Shown here in pieces: positions 23,984 through 32,241 of a stretch of DNA of 64,000 nucleotides. This DNA comes from Aureispira sp050633105. Lineage in GTDB: Bacteria > Bacteroidota > Bacteroidia > Chitinophagales > Saprospiraceae. The stretch's first letter is position 1. Each line of letters begins with the position of its first letter. The translations under genes and the position numbers were made by a program. Below the pieces are notes generated by a model. The model was not told the DNA's origin. It was given only the letters and a program-made list of their open reading frames with translations, and searched no databases. The DNA lies in NCBI GenBank assembly GCA_050633105.1, contig JBOEFW010000063.1, forward strand, positions 83,892 through 147,891, in the 5' to 3' direction.

Positions 23984-26053
23984 TTAGGCATTAACAATCC
24001 CTGTATTACTACCACTAATATTTTCTTCTTCGTGCAGATCTCCTAGTCCAAGAGAGCCGCCATAGCCACTAGTACGGCCTATCGTAAGTTCATAAACTTT
24101 TGCCACGCCATTAGTATCAAACTCTAAATTAAAGTTTTGAAGATCAACAACCTTTCCATCTAGAATACTACTTAAATGTTCTGGTTTAACCTCTACCATA
24201 GCATTAGAAACAGTCACATCATCAAAAGTAAAGTTATAAGTAGTGGCTTTTCCTCCAAACATAGAAGAAGACATAGGATATTTATTCTTTAAATCTTTGA
24301 TAGCACCGCTTTGAGCAACAAATTTCTGCGCTCTATATCCATGTTGATCTTTTAAGAAAGTAGTAAACGTAGCAGCATTGTCAATATTTAGCGCAAATCG
24401 TTGTCCACCTGCTAAGAAATCGGTAGTTCTCGCGTTCAATTTTTCCTCATCGGTAGCATTCACACTTAACCCTAGCTTTCTTAAAGTAACATTGAGCGTC
24501 CCATAAGCCATTTCATGAGGGTTATCCAAACTACTTGCAAACTGCTCTTCTCCTCCCATCGCATTAACAGCATGTTCTGCCACTTCGTGCCCTGTTTTAT
24601 TAGAATTACCTTCGATTTCTTCTTCTGTTTCAAACAAACCATCTGCTGGATCTAATTGCCCTGTTTCAATGATTGTTTGTTTAAGGAAATCCGTCTTGGC
24701 TCTTTCTGCTATCCCTGCATAATTATTACTAATAATCAAATCTTTATAATCAGGCAATACCGTTTGTAAAATTTGAGTGAGTAAGCCTGCTTTAAGAACA
24801 GTTCTTGCGCTATCTGATAAAGGTTCTCCTCCTTCATTCGCAACATTACCAGCCATGGACAAAACAGAAGAATAAACCGCATAAGTAGTTTTCTGATGGA
24901 GTATATCGGCTTGATTATTCAACGTAGCCTTCGCATCTTGAGGTTTTGTTTTAACTAAACCATTAATAGCAGAAACAGTAGAATTAATAGCTCCTGGCAA
25001 TTGTGAAGTACCTAAGGCTTTAATAGCTGTAACATACTTAGGGATTTTTTGTAAGTCACTTGCTGTACTTCCAGCAGCACCTTGAACTTGGCTTAATAGT
25101 TTTGCTTCTACCGTAGCCATATGAGCACCAGCTAAAGGAAGCCATGCTACCGCTATCCCTGCAAAAGCAAAGAGCATAGCTCGATTCATCTCTTGCCTAG
25201 CATTCTCATCATTAATAGACCCCTGAATAGAATCTATGGCTTGGCTTTGTCCTTGCTTAATTTGAGTGTACGCTTTATTGATATCGCCTTTAATATCCAA
25301 CATTAACAACTCTGCAAAGTTATCTTCTCCTGTCACTCCTTGAAGTTGTGCATCAGCACTATCCACAGCTTGTGCCTTGAGGAGTGCGATATCAACTTCT
25401 CCACCAAGTGTCTCTCCACGAGACAAAGCATCTAATTGCTGAATCAATTCCTCATCCCCTTGCAATTGCATCACTTCTTGTTGTGGCTGCATTACAGGCT
25501 GCTGTTCTGGTACCTTATCTTCGACAGGTGTTTGGCGGGCTTCATCCGCCATATTCAATGCTTGTGTCTCTAAATTAGGATCTATATTAACTTGGTCCTT
25601 AGAAGAGCCTTTTGCTAAACCTAGTTTTTGTTGAATAACATGGGCTAACTCTTGTTCCAAATGTTTTTCTTGCCCAGGGCCAATATATATTTTATTACCA
25701 ATAGCATAGGCTAAAGCACCAAACATAGCAGGTTGATTAGAGTTGTAGTATACTTCTACATCATCCAAGGAAACCTTGAATTTTTGCTCCATCCTTAATT
25801 TTAGTTCCTCAGGCAAGCCTGTTTTATTTTCTTTGTTTTTTTGCTGTACCTTTTCTTGGTCCGCCTTCATCTTGGGGCTATTCTGAATCTGATCAGCCAT
25901 AGCTTGCTGTTCTTTCATTTTGGGACTATTTAAAATCATCCCTGTCCAGTCTTGCTCTTGTTGCTGGCGATCACTTTGGTCATTCGCATGACCTTCACGC
26001 TCCTCTGTAGAGATAGAGCGATGAACCTGCTCCTTGTTTACTGATTCTTTCAT
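23984..26053 (-). CDS. DUF4157 (eCIS-core) domain protein with altered zinc motif
   Basis: 689 aa, no signal peptide. An N-terminal polar stretch (about 1-75) contains NSPKM twice (LNSPKMKEQQAM and IQNSPKMKADQE). The DUF4157 domain follows at about 80-145 (LPEELKLRMEQKFKVSLDDV, EVYYNS, ALAYAIGNKIYIGPGQEKHL). Its HExxH motif reads QELAH (Q134, E135, H138): the first His is lost, so zinc protease activity is unlikely. The middle (about 250-430) is helical with one hydrophobic segment (MLFAFAGIAVAWLPLAGAHM). The C-terminus is of unknown fold. DUF4157 proteins are linked to extracellular contractile injection systems as cargo or toxins; no such apparatus is in this window. It is monocistronic with its own terminator. 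Confidence 0.78.
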   Translation of the reverse strand: MKESVNKEQVHRSISTEEREGHANDQSDRQQQEQDWTGMILNSPKMKEQQAMADQIQNSPKMKADQEKVQQKNKENKTGLPEELKLRMEQKFKVSLDDVEVYYNSNQPAMFGALAYAIGNKIYIGPGQEKHLEQELAHVIQQKLGLAKGSSKDQVNIDPNLETQALNMADEARQTPVEDKVPEQQPVMQPQQEVMQLQGDEELIQQLDALSRGETLGGEVDIALLKAQAVDSADAQLQGVTGEDNFAELLMLDIKGDINKAYTQIKQGQSQAIDSIQGSINDENARQEMNRAMLFAFAGIAVAWLPLAGAHMATVEAKLLSQVQGAAGSTASDLQKIPKYVTAIKALGTSQLPGAINSTVSAINGLVKTKPQDAKATLNNQADILHQKTTYAVYSSVLSMAGNVANEGGEPLSDSARTVLKAGLLTQILQTVLPDYKDLIISNNYAGIAERAKTDFLKQTIIETGQLDPADGLFETEEEIEGNSNKTGHEVAEHAVNAMGGEEQFASSLDNPHEMAYGTLNVTLRKLGLSVNATDEEKLNARTTDFLAGGQRFALNIDNAATFTTFLKDQHGYRAQKFVAQSGAIKDLKNKYPMSSSMFGGKATTYNFTFDDVTVSNAMVEVKPEHLSSILDGKVVDLQNFNLEFDTNGVAKVYELTIGRTSGYGGSLGLGDLHEEENISGSNTGIVNA

Positions 26054-26099
26054 TCTTTAGTTTTTTTCTGTTATAAGGTTTAGACGCTCAATAGAATAT

Positions 26100-26144
26100 A
26101 AAATCAAGGCCTTACCGCTTAAGGTACGATAAAACCTTGATTTT
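26100..26144. terminator. Hairpin between barrel gene and DUF4157 gene
   Basis: AAAATCAAGG (26100-26109) pairs with CCTTGATTTT (26135-26144), with a smaller CTTA/TAAG stem inside. T-runs follow on both strands. It probably terminates the leftward barrel gene at 26167 ahead of the DUF4157 gene. Confidence 0.6.
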
Positions 26145-26166
26145 TTCACCCCAATTACAGAAAAAA

Positions 26167-26934
26167 TCACATTCCCCAAGTCAAGCCTACAGAAGCAAAA
26201 TGCAGGAAGGTAAAAACAATACTTTCTGGATTGGTTCCTCCTCCTTCTAGTAGGCGATATCCTCCCTTAATGGCTAAGTTATCGGTCACATAATAAGCTG
26301 CGCCTACAAAAAAATCTTCCGCTCGACCTTGTGGAACTGCTAAACCATCTCCTTCTAAGATAATGGCTAACTTATCAATAGGACGCCAATTAAGATATAT
26401 ATTGATAATAGGCACAAATCCTAAGTTTGTATTAATAGAACTTACCTGTTCATTGCTTAAACGAACGCTAGCTTGGCGTATCTTAGCAGTTGCCCCCAAT
26501 GCAAACGTAATGTTCTCTTTTTCTACAAGGTGAAAACGGTAAGTTAAGCGGTAAGAATTAAAAATATAACGTACCTCTAAAGGAAGACTAGAGGAAAAGT
26601 TAATTCCTTGGTATTCGATATTCTGGTTATATCCTTCTGTATTAGAAAAAATAGTTAGTGGCGCAACCAAACCAATAATTGTATGACGTTTTGCGATGGT
26701 ATATCCTGCTCGAAGACGTACAAAGGCATTAGGCCGCACTTTAAATTCACCCCCAAATGCATTAAATTCTGTTCCTGATTCTGTAGAAATTTTGATGCGG
26801 TTATAAGGCCCTCCAAAAGCCGCTCCTGACTCTACATCTGCAATAAATTGAGCTTGAGTTGTCGGATTAAAAGACGCACATAAGAATAAAGTCAAGGAAC
26901 AGACTAAGGCTCTTAGTAAATACTGTTGTTTCAT
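26167..26934 (-). CDS. Outer-membrane beta-barrel protein, unknown
   Basis: 255 aa with a signal peptide (LLRALVCSLTLFLCASFNPTTQAQ). The mature chain consists of amphipathic strands with Tyr/Phe girdles: VRLRAGYTIAKRHTIIGLVA, LPLEVRYIFNSYRLTYRFHL, AIILEGDGLAVPQG, FVGAAYYVTDNLAIKGGYRL. It ends in FLHFASVGLTWGM, a barrel-closing strand. The layout fits a 10-12-strand outer-membrane barrel of the type found widely in Bacteroidota. The substrate or role is unknown. It is transcribed leftward towards the DUF4157 gene, with a hairpin between them. The gap 26935-27303 on its upstream side holds only the hairpin at 27166-27212. Confidence 0.75.
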   Translation of the reverse strand: MKQQYLLRALVCSLTLFLCASFNPTTQAQFIADVESGAAFGGPYNRIKISTESGTEFNAFGGEFKVRPNAFVRLRAGYTIAKRHTIIGLVAPLTIFSNTEGYNQNIEYQGINFSSSLPLEVRYIFNSYRLTYRFHLVEKENITFALGATAKIRQASVRLSNEQVSSINTNLGFVPIINIYLNWRPIDKLAIILEGDGLAVPQGRAEDFFVGAAYYVTDNLAIKGGYRLLEGGGTNPESIVFTFLHFASVGLTWGM

Positions 26935-27160
26935 AATTGATTAGATTGGTTTGGTCAAAAAAAATGTCCCAATAGCTTCTCAAACATTCTATATAATTAA
27001 TTTAAGAATACCCTGCTGTTGTACACCATGATTCTAAAACAATAGCAAAAGAATAAGGTTGAGCACTTATTTAGAATATTCTACAATCATGAAATAGCAG
27101 TCCTTATAGCTTATTAAAAGCTTAATGTATAAACATCACCGTTATTTATTAGACAATAAA

Positions 27161-27212
27161 TTAAAAACAGACTACTGCCTATAAGAAGGATTACCCTTAG
27201 CAGTAGTCTGTT
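27161..27212 (-). terminator. Terminator of the DUF5763-like gene
   Basis: AACAGACTACTGC (27166-27178) pairs exactly with GCAGTAGTCTGTT (27200-27212) across a 21-base loop. On the minus strand it continues into TTTTTAATTT, consistent with termination of the gene ending at 27304. Confidence 0.7.
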
Positions 27213-27303
27213 GTTTTATTGGAAAACTTTTTTTTTTACATAAAAATGAACACACTTTTCTTCCTTCCTTTGTGAACAATCTTATCTTTGTAGTCTACTT
27301 AAT

Positions 27304-27891
27304 TTAGTGCAAGTGGCAGCGTCCTGTAGCAGTACGATTCATAATTCCACAGCGCTGGCCATTGTGATTGATAGCATTACAAGAAGTAGAGGAGTAAACC
27401 ACTTGGCTATGATTAAGCCGTCTGCTCAAAATAGCGTCTACTTTGGCTTCTATTTTAGTGTACTTATCCACTAATTCTAGGGGGTAACGATCAAAGTGCG
27501 TTAAGTATCGATCTAGGTTGTACACATAGCCAAGACGGCCATTGGTACGCACCTTATAATAGCCGTACTTATCTTTTCCAAATACCTGAATTTGTTGTTC
27601 GTTTTCTAAACTATCTATGACAGCTCCCATATTTGGGTATCGTTGACCATAAATAGGCAGCAAAGCAGCCGTCTGTAATTTCACGTCCAATTTGTATCCT
27701 TCTTCTTTTAAGTAGGTCATTAATTTTTCTTCCGCTCTGTATAATTTTCGACGATTAACAGGACGAGGATCATTCGCGTAGATAACTTGATACTGTTCCT
27801 GCGTTTCTAGCAAGACATCAAATTCTGATTGGGCCTGAGTCGTTCCTATTGTTACTATTATCAAGCACAAACAATTAACAATATATTTCAT
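27304..27891 (-). CDS. Secreted SH3-like protein with C-terminal Cys/His motif (DUF5763-like)
   Basis: 195 aa with a signal peptide (YIVNCLCLIIVTIGTTQAQ). The middle has an SH3-like element (IQVFGKDKYGYYKVRTNGRL then GYVYNL, about residues 100-130). The last 25 residues carry C171, C181, C192 and H195 in the pattern C-x3-N-H-N-G-x-R-C ... G-x-C-H-x-H, resembling the short DUF5763 motif (CxAITKKGTxC ... CxxH), a probable zinc knuckle or disulfide element. An export signal plus this motif suggests a periplasmic or surface protein. The function is unknown. A terminator follows and a TATCTTTG promoter element lies 157 bases upstream (28048-28055). Confidence 0.7.
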   Translation of the reverse strand: MKYIVNCLCLIIVTIGTTQAQSEFDVLLETQEQYQVIYANDPRPVNRRKLYRAEEKLMTYLKEEGYKLDVKLQTAALLPIYGQRYPNMGAVIDSLENEQQIQVFGKDKYGYYKVRTNGRLGYVYNLDRYLTHFDRYPLELVDKYTKIEAKVDAILSRRLNHSQVVYSSTSCNAINHNGQRCGIMNRTATGRCHLH

Positions 27892-28026
27892 AGTATTATC
27901 TTTTTAGAATAAAAAAAAACATACAACACTATTTTTTGCTCTACCATTGCTGTAGTCTGTTTTCTTTCTAAGAATTCTTTAGCAGTTGAAAACAATTATA
28001 GTGTGTTAAAAACAGTTAAGTGGTAA

Positions 28027-28034
28027 TATTTTTG
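28027..28034 (+). promoter_or_regulatory. -7 element for the small ORF at 28200
   Basis: TATTTTTG matches TAnnTTTG; it lies about 165 bases before the ATG at 28200. It is nearly back-to-back with the leftward element at 28048-28055, so the 27892-28199 gap looks like a divergent promoter region. No good -33 box is seen. Confidence 0.35.
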
Positions 28035-28047
28035 CAGAGAACTACAG

Positions 28048-28055
28048 CAAAGATA
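28048..28055 (-). promoter_or_regulatory. -7 element for the DUF5763-like gene
   Basis: On the minus strand TATCTTTG, followed by C as in many Bacteroidota promoters. It implies a leader of about 150 bases before the ATG at 27891. Confidence 0.45.
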
Positions 28056-28199
28056 GAAAGACACGGTAGTTGATATTAGATAATCAAATTTATCAATAGC
28101 AGAAAATCAAATGATTTAAGCTATCCCTTCAGTAGCAGTTACTATCCCCCACTATATTATTATAAAAAATTCTTTATTAATTAACTTTTAATTTTTTTT

Positions 28200-28400
28200 A
28201 TGGGTTATTACGTAAAGTATGGTCATAGATTTATTAAACGTACTCGAAATAGACGCATAAATACCATTGATGCTATTCTTGGAACAAAGAAGCAAGCTAA
28301 GATGTATGGTTCTGAACGAGATGCAAAAAAAGCTATTACCACTTACATGTTTGCTTACAAAGAATTAGAAGGGCACTGTCAAATAGTTCCTGCAAAATGA
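28200..28400 (+). CDS. Small basic protein, unknown
   Basis: 66 aa from an ATG following an A/T-rich leader (TTAATTTTTTTT then ATG). The sequence MGYYVKYGHRFIKRTRNRRI is basic; the second half (GSERDAKKAITTYMFAYKEL) looks like a helix following the small-protein pattern of a short beta hairpin plus helix (FxSExxAKKxI). There are no Cys pairs or membrane segment. A divergent -7 box upstream and a good terminator 150 bases downstream (28553-28582) support it being expressed. I do not recognise a family. Confidence 0.55.
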   Translation: MGYYVKYGHRFIKRTRNRRINTIDAILGTKKQAKMYGSERDAKKAITTYMFAYKELEGHCQIVPAK

Positions 28401-28552
28401 ATCTCGCATTCAAAAATGATCCTCCTAAAACAGATCGCATTGAATTATAGAGAGTTATCCTAACAATTCTATTACTAAACAAGGAGCATAGAGTTGCTTT
28501 ATTATTTCACCCGCTACTCTAAACAACACTCCACTTCTTAAACACGAAAAAT

Positions 28553-28582
28553 GGTCAATTGTCTAACAATTGGCCTTTTTTT
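28553..28582 (+). terminator. Intrinsic terminator
   Basis: GGTCAATTGT (28553-28562), 3-base loop, ACAATTGGCC (28566-28575) with one G-T wobble, then seven T. It is rightward, terminating the transcript of the small gene at 28200. Confidence 0.85.
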
Positions 28583-28839
28583 ATGCGCTCTTTTTTATTC
28601 CTTTATAAAGATACATTTTTTTTAGAACAGTCAATACTCTTATTTAGAAGCAACAACACAAAAGCTTCCTTAGTAGAAGCTGCTCTAAGCCGCATAAACT
28701 CTCAAAAAATTTGTATCTTAGCCGCTTATATAACTGGCCAGTATTAAAGGGCAAAACAAAAAGCCTTCAGCATCTTGATTATCAATTCAATACAACAAAA
28801 GAGCCAGCAGTTTAATTTGATCACTATAGACGACGAAAG
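28583..28839. other. pheT upstream region
   Basis: No credible gene. A one-mismatch -7 box (TATCTTAG, 28714-28721) lies about 120 bases before pheT and is the best promoter candidate for the pheT-zapA-rny block. Confidence 0.35.
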
Positions 28840-31308
28840 ATGAAGATTTCTCTCGATTGGTTACAACAATACGTTCAAGTAACAGCTTCCAAAGAAGCTG
28901 TTAGCGACATTCTTACAAATATCGGTTTAGAAGTAGAAGGGGAAGAAGCCTACGAAACTATTCCTGGTAGTTTGGCTGGCTTTGTTATTGGCCATGTCAA
29001 AACAAGGGAAAAACACCCCAATGCGAATACACTTTCTTTGACCACCGTTGATATCGGAGGCCCAGAATTATTACCCATTGTTTGTGGAGCACCCAATGTG
29101 GATGCAGGCCAAAAAGTAGTAGTAGCTACGATTGGCACCATGCTTTACCCAGAGGAAGGAGCACCTTTTAAAATTAAGAAAGGTAAAATTAGAGGCGAAG
29201 TCTCTATGGGAATGATTTGCGCAGAAGATGAACTCGGTTTAGGAGCAGGCCATGATGGTATTATGGTTTTGGATGCCAATGCTCCAGTAGGACAACCAGC
29301 CGCTCAATATTTCGCCGATAAAGTTATCAGCGATACCATTTTTGATATTGGTTTAACGCCCAACCGTTCTGATGCAACAGGACACTTGGGAGTGGCTTTT
29401 GATTTAGCCGCAGCTTTACGCGCTAATTATGAAGACCAAGGAGATTTTAATCGTCCTGAGGTCGCTGCTTTAGACAGTGGCAAGAATACCCTAAGCATCC
29501 AAGTACAAGTAGAGCAAACCGAGCAATGCAAGCGCTACGCTGGTATTTGCTTAGAAAACATAACCGTTAAGGAATCTCCTGAATGGCTGCAACATCGCCT
29601 AAAGAGTATTGGCTTAACTCCCAAAAACAATGTGGTAGACATTACCAATTTTGTTTTGCATGAACTAGGACAACCTTTACATGCCTTTGATTACGACAAA
29701 ATTGGTGGAAAAAGCATTGTTGTTAAAAACTTGCCAGAAGGCACTACTTTCCAAACACTCGATGAAGAAAAACGCGAATTGAGTGCAGAAGATTTGATGA
29801 TTTGTGATGCACAAGGCAATGGCTTATGTATTGCAGGTGTTTTTGGTGGTTTAAATTCTGGTGTAACAGAAGCGACCACAAAAATTTTCCTAGAGTCCGC
29901 TTATTTTGACCCGACAGCTGTTCGTCGTACAAGCATGCGCCATTTATTGCGCACTGATGCAGCAACACGCTTTGAGAAAGGTGTTGATCCTAATGGAGCC
30001 GTCGTGGCATTACAGCGAGCTATTTTATTGCTACAAAAATACGCCGACGCAACAATTGCTTCGGACTTAATAGATTGGTATCCTACTCCAATTGAGCGCA
30101 ACCAAGTCAATGTTCGTTTTGATAAAGTTATCCGTTTGATTGGAGCTGATATTCCAAAAGAAGACATCAAAGCTATTTTGGGTTATTTGGATATGACAAT
30201 TGTAGAAGAATCAGAAGAAGCCTTTACAGTAGCTGTACCAACAGACAAAGTAGATGTTACTAGAGATGCAGATGTTATTGAAGAGATTTTGAGAATCTAT
30301 GGGTATAATAAGGTAGAAACACCTAATACCGTCCATTCTGTTTTATCCTTTGCCCCTACACCTAATCCCTTTAAGGTTAAAAACCTACTAGCGGAACTGT
30401 TGACTAGTGTTGGCTTTAATGAAATGATGGCGACGTCTATGACGCGCTCTAAATATTACCAAGACCACTGGCCACAAGAAGAAGAAAGTTTGGTTTTTGT
30501 CAACAATACGTCTAATCAACACTTGGACTTAATGCGTCCTAGCATGTTGTTCAGTGGTTTAGAAACCATTGTTCACAACCAAAACCGCCAGCAACAAGAT
30601 CTTAGGTTATATGAATTTGGTAAAACCTACCAAAAATTGCGCCTTGGAAAAGAAGAGAAACGCGATTATGTAGAGCAACAGCATTTAACCTTGTTTATGA
30701 CAGGAAAACGCTTGGCTGAAAACTGGCATGAAGCACAACAAGCGACCAGTTTTTATACGCTTAAAGCGGCGGTGGAGCAAGTATTGCAACGCATTGGAAT
30801 TGATTCTAACAAACTACAAACTACTCCTGTCGAAGAAGCGCCATTTACCTATGGTTTACGTTACCACCGCGGCAAACAAACGGTTGTTCGTTTTGGTCGT
30901 GTAGATGGTCTTATTGCACAAGGAATGGGGGTCAAACAAGAAGTATTCTATGCAGAGTTTGACGTAGATGTTTTGTTACAAATTCTCAAAAAACACAAAC
31001 TACACTACAAAGCAGTATCTAAATATCCTGCTGTTCGCCGTGATTTGGCCTTAATTGTAGACAACAGTATAAGCTACCAACAAATGTTAGGCGTTGCCAT
31101 CAAAGCAGGAGGCAAACAATTGCGGGCTACCAATTTGTTTGATGTTTATGAAAACGAAGAACAAGTTGGCAAAAACAAAAAATCTTGTTCTGTTAGTTTC
31201 ATCTTCCAAGATGATAACAAAACCATGAAGGACAAGGACATTGATAAAATCATGTCTAAACTCATCAGCACCTACGAAAATAAACTACAAGCGTTAATTC
31301 GCAAATAA
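28840..31308 (+). CDS. pheT: Phenylalanyl-tRNA synthetase beta subunit
   Basis: 822 aa, the normal length for bacterial PheT; together with PheS it charges tRNA-Phe. The start MKISLDWLQQYV is typical. The tRNA-binding (EMAP-like) domain is at about 40-155 (VIGHVKTREKHPNANTLSLT, PIVCGAPNVDAGQKVVVATI), followed by the B3/B4 editing domain (HELGQPLHAFDYDKIGG), B5, the core catalytic-like domain (FNEMMATSMTRSKYYQDHW) and the C-terminal anticodon-binding FDX domain (KYPAVRRDLALIVDNSISYQ). pheS is not in this window. It is followed by a coiled-coil gene, zapA and rny in the same direction, a conserved Bacteroidota neighbourhood. Confidence 0.98.
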   Translation: MKISLDWLQQYVQVTASKEAVSDILTNIGLEVEGEEAYETIPGSLAGFVIGHVKTREKHPNANTLSLTTVDIGGPELLPIVCGAPNVDAGQKVVVATIGTMLYPEEGAPFKIKKGKIRGEVSMGMICAEDELGLGAGHDGIMVLDANAPVGQPAAQYFADKVISDTIFDIGLTPNRSDATGHLGVAFDLAAALRANYEDQGDFNRPEVAALDSGKNTLSIQVQVEQTEQCKRYAGICLENITVKESPEWLQHRLKSIGLTPKNNVVDITNFVLHELGQPLHAFDYDKIGGKSIVVKNLPEGTTFQTLDEEKRELSAEDLMICDAQGNGLCIAGVFGGLNSGVTEATTKIFLESAYFDPTAVRRTSMRHLLRTDAATRFEKGVDPNGAVVALQRAILLLQKYADATIASDLIDWYPTPIERNQVNVRFDKVIRLIGADIPKEDIKAILGYLDMTIVEESEEAFTVAVPTDKVDVTRDADVIEEILRIYGYNKVETPNTVHSVLSFAPTPNPFKVKNLLAELLTSVGFNEMMATSMTRSKYYQDHWPQEEESLVFVNNTSNQHLDLMRPSMLFSGLETIVHNQNRQQQDLRLYEFGKTYQKLRLGKEEKRDYVEQQHLTLFMTGKRLAENWHEAQQATSFYTLKAAVEQVLQRIGIDSNKLQTTPVEEAPFTYGLRYHRGKQTVVRFGRVDGLIAQGMGVKQEVFYAEFDVDVLLQILKKHKLHYKAVSKYPAVRRDLALIVDNSISYQQMLGVAIKAGGKQLRATNLFDVYENEEQVGKNKKSCSVSFIFQDDNKTMKDKDIDKIMSKLISTYENKLQALIRK

Positions 31309-31415
31309 ATACACTTCTAAACAGCAACAAGGCTAGACACACCAACTAACCTTGTTGCTATACAGAAGGAGTAGGAAACACTAACTCTATTCATAATTTT
31401 TTAGAATTGGTAAAA

Positions 31416-31739
31416 ATGAGTACCTTAGAGGAGAAGTTAGAGGCGATTGAAATAAAGGTGATGAAGCTAGTAGAGCAAAATCTTCAGTTTAAAGAAATTT
31501 GTGAAGATTTGCTGAGTGCAAGACGACAATTAGAAAAAGAAAATGTCGCACTAAAAGAAGAGTTGGCCCAACAAAATAATCCCCCCCAAGAATTGGTGCA
31601 GCCAAATTTGCCCCAACCAAAGGAAGGAAACCAACAACTAGCGGACGCTTACGCAGCAGATAAAGAAGAAACAAAACAACAGATTGATCAATATATAGAA
31701 GCAATAGATAATAGTATTAAGTGGCTTCGTGCCCTTTAA
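31416..31739 (+). CDS. Small coiled-coil protein upstream of zapA
   Basis: 107 aa from ATG 31416; an in-frame TTG nine bases earlier is less likely. Almost entirely helical: a heptad-rich coiled coil over about residues 1-50 (LEEKLEAIEIKVMKLVEQNL, QLEKENVALKEELAQQ), a Pro/Gln linker, then a second helix (DKEETKQQIDQYIEAIDNSI, then KWLRAL). It ends 10 bases before zapA and is therefore co-translated with it. Small coiled-coil genes at this position are common in Bacteroidota. It could be a partner of ZapA at the division ring, but that is inferred only from position and fold. Confidence 0.75.
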   Translation: MSTLEEKLEAIEIKVMKLVEQNLQFKEICEDLLSARRQLEKENVALKEELAQQNNPPQELVQPNLPQPKEGNQQLADAYAADKEETKQQIDQYIEAIDNSIKWLRAL

Positions 31740-31749
31740 GTGATACGCT

Positions 31750-32040
31750 ATGAACGACGATTCTTTTCAAAATATCCCCGTTGTATTAGCAGGCCGTACT
31801 TATCCTGTGCTGGTCAAGCCAGAAGAAGTGAGCCGTATCCAAGCTATTAATCAACGCTTGACTCAAGAGTTATCCGACTTACAAAGTCGATACAGCAACC
31901 AATTGAATACCCAGGATCTACTGGCAATGCTCTTATTAACCTATGCCAATCGCTTGGCCGAAGAACAGCAAAAGTCTGATCTCTCTCCTGTAGAAGCACG
32001 GGTAGCGGCTATTGAGCAATTGTTAGAACAGGTTACTTGA
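31750..32040 (+). CDS. zapA: Cell-division protein ZapA
   Basis: 96 aa. ZapA binds and bundles FtsZ filaments at midcell. The N-terminal globular part (IPVVLAGRTYPVLVKPEEVS, RIQAINQRL) and C-terminal coiled coil (LAMLLLTYANRLAEEQQKSD, VEARVAAIEQLLEQV) match the family in order and length. It lies between a coiled-coil gene and a structured gap that precedes rny. Confidence 0.9.
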   Translation: MNDDSFQNIPVVLAGRTYPVLVKPEEVSRIQAINQRLTQELSDLQSRYSNQLNTQDLLAMLLLTYANRLAEEQQKSDLSPVEARVAAIEQLLEQVT

Positions 32041-32111
32041 TCAATAATTCCGCTTTGTTTTCTCCTTTCCATTTGTCAGAATGCTCTTTTTAGAGCAATA
32101 GACACTGCACC

Positions 32112-32237
32112 TATTGATATTTCTATATCCACGCTCCTACTCCACCAATGTTGGAATAAGCCAACTTATGCGCTTATTCTATGATTAGAAACTAATTTGG
32201 GGCGATGCTGCCCTGTAATGCATATATAAATTTAATA
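32112..32237 (+). ncRNA. ssrS: Candidate 6S-type RNA (6S-Flavo-like) between zapA and rny
   Basis: A 6S-like rod can be drawn. The closing stem is 32112-32128 with 32222-32237 (one bulge, one mismatch). An inner stem CGCTCC (32132-32137) pairs with GGGGCG (32199-32204, one wobble). A large asymmetric bubble follows, then a terminal stem GGAATAAG (32153-32160) with CTTATTCT (32173-32180). The 3' side of the bubble can itself fold (ATTAG-AAA-CTAAT), as known for 6S RNAs. The 200-base non-coding gap in the zapA-rny block fits the location I recall for 6S RNA in Bacteroidota. The exact ends are uncertain, and the outer A/T stem runs close to the rny start. Confidence 0.45.
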
Positions 32238-32241
32238 CATC

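Noticed and set aside
24570..24590. HEVAEH motif in the C-terminal part of the DUF4157 protein as a second metal site
   Set aside because: The spacing H-E-x-x-x-H does not match HExxH, and no third ligand could be identified.
27283..27290. Perfect TATCTTTG on the plus strand
   Set aside because: It would drive a transcript antisense to the DUF5763-like gene; no -33 box is correctly spaced and no product follows.
28559..28747. 62-codon frame upstream of pheT
   Set aside because: It begins inside the stem of the terminator at 28553-28582 and has no sensible composition.
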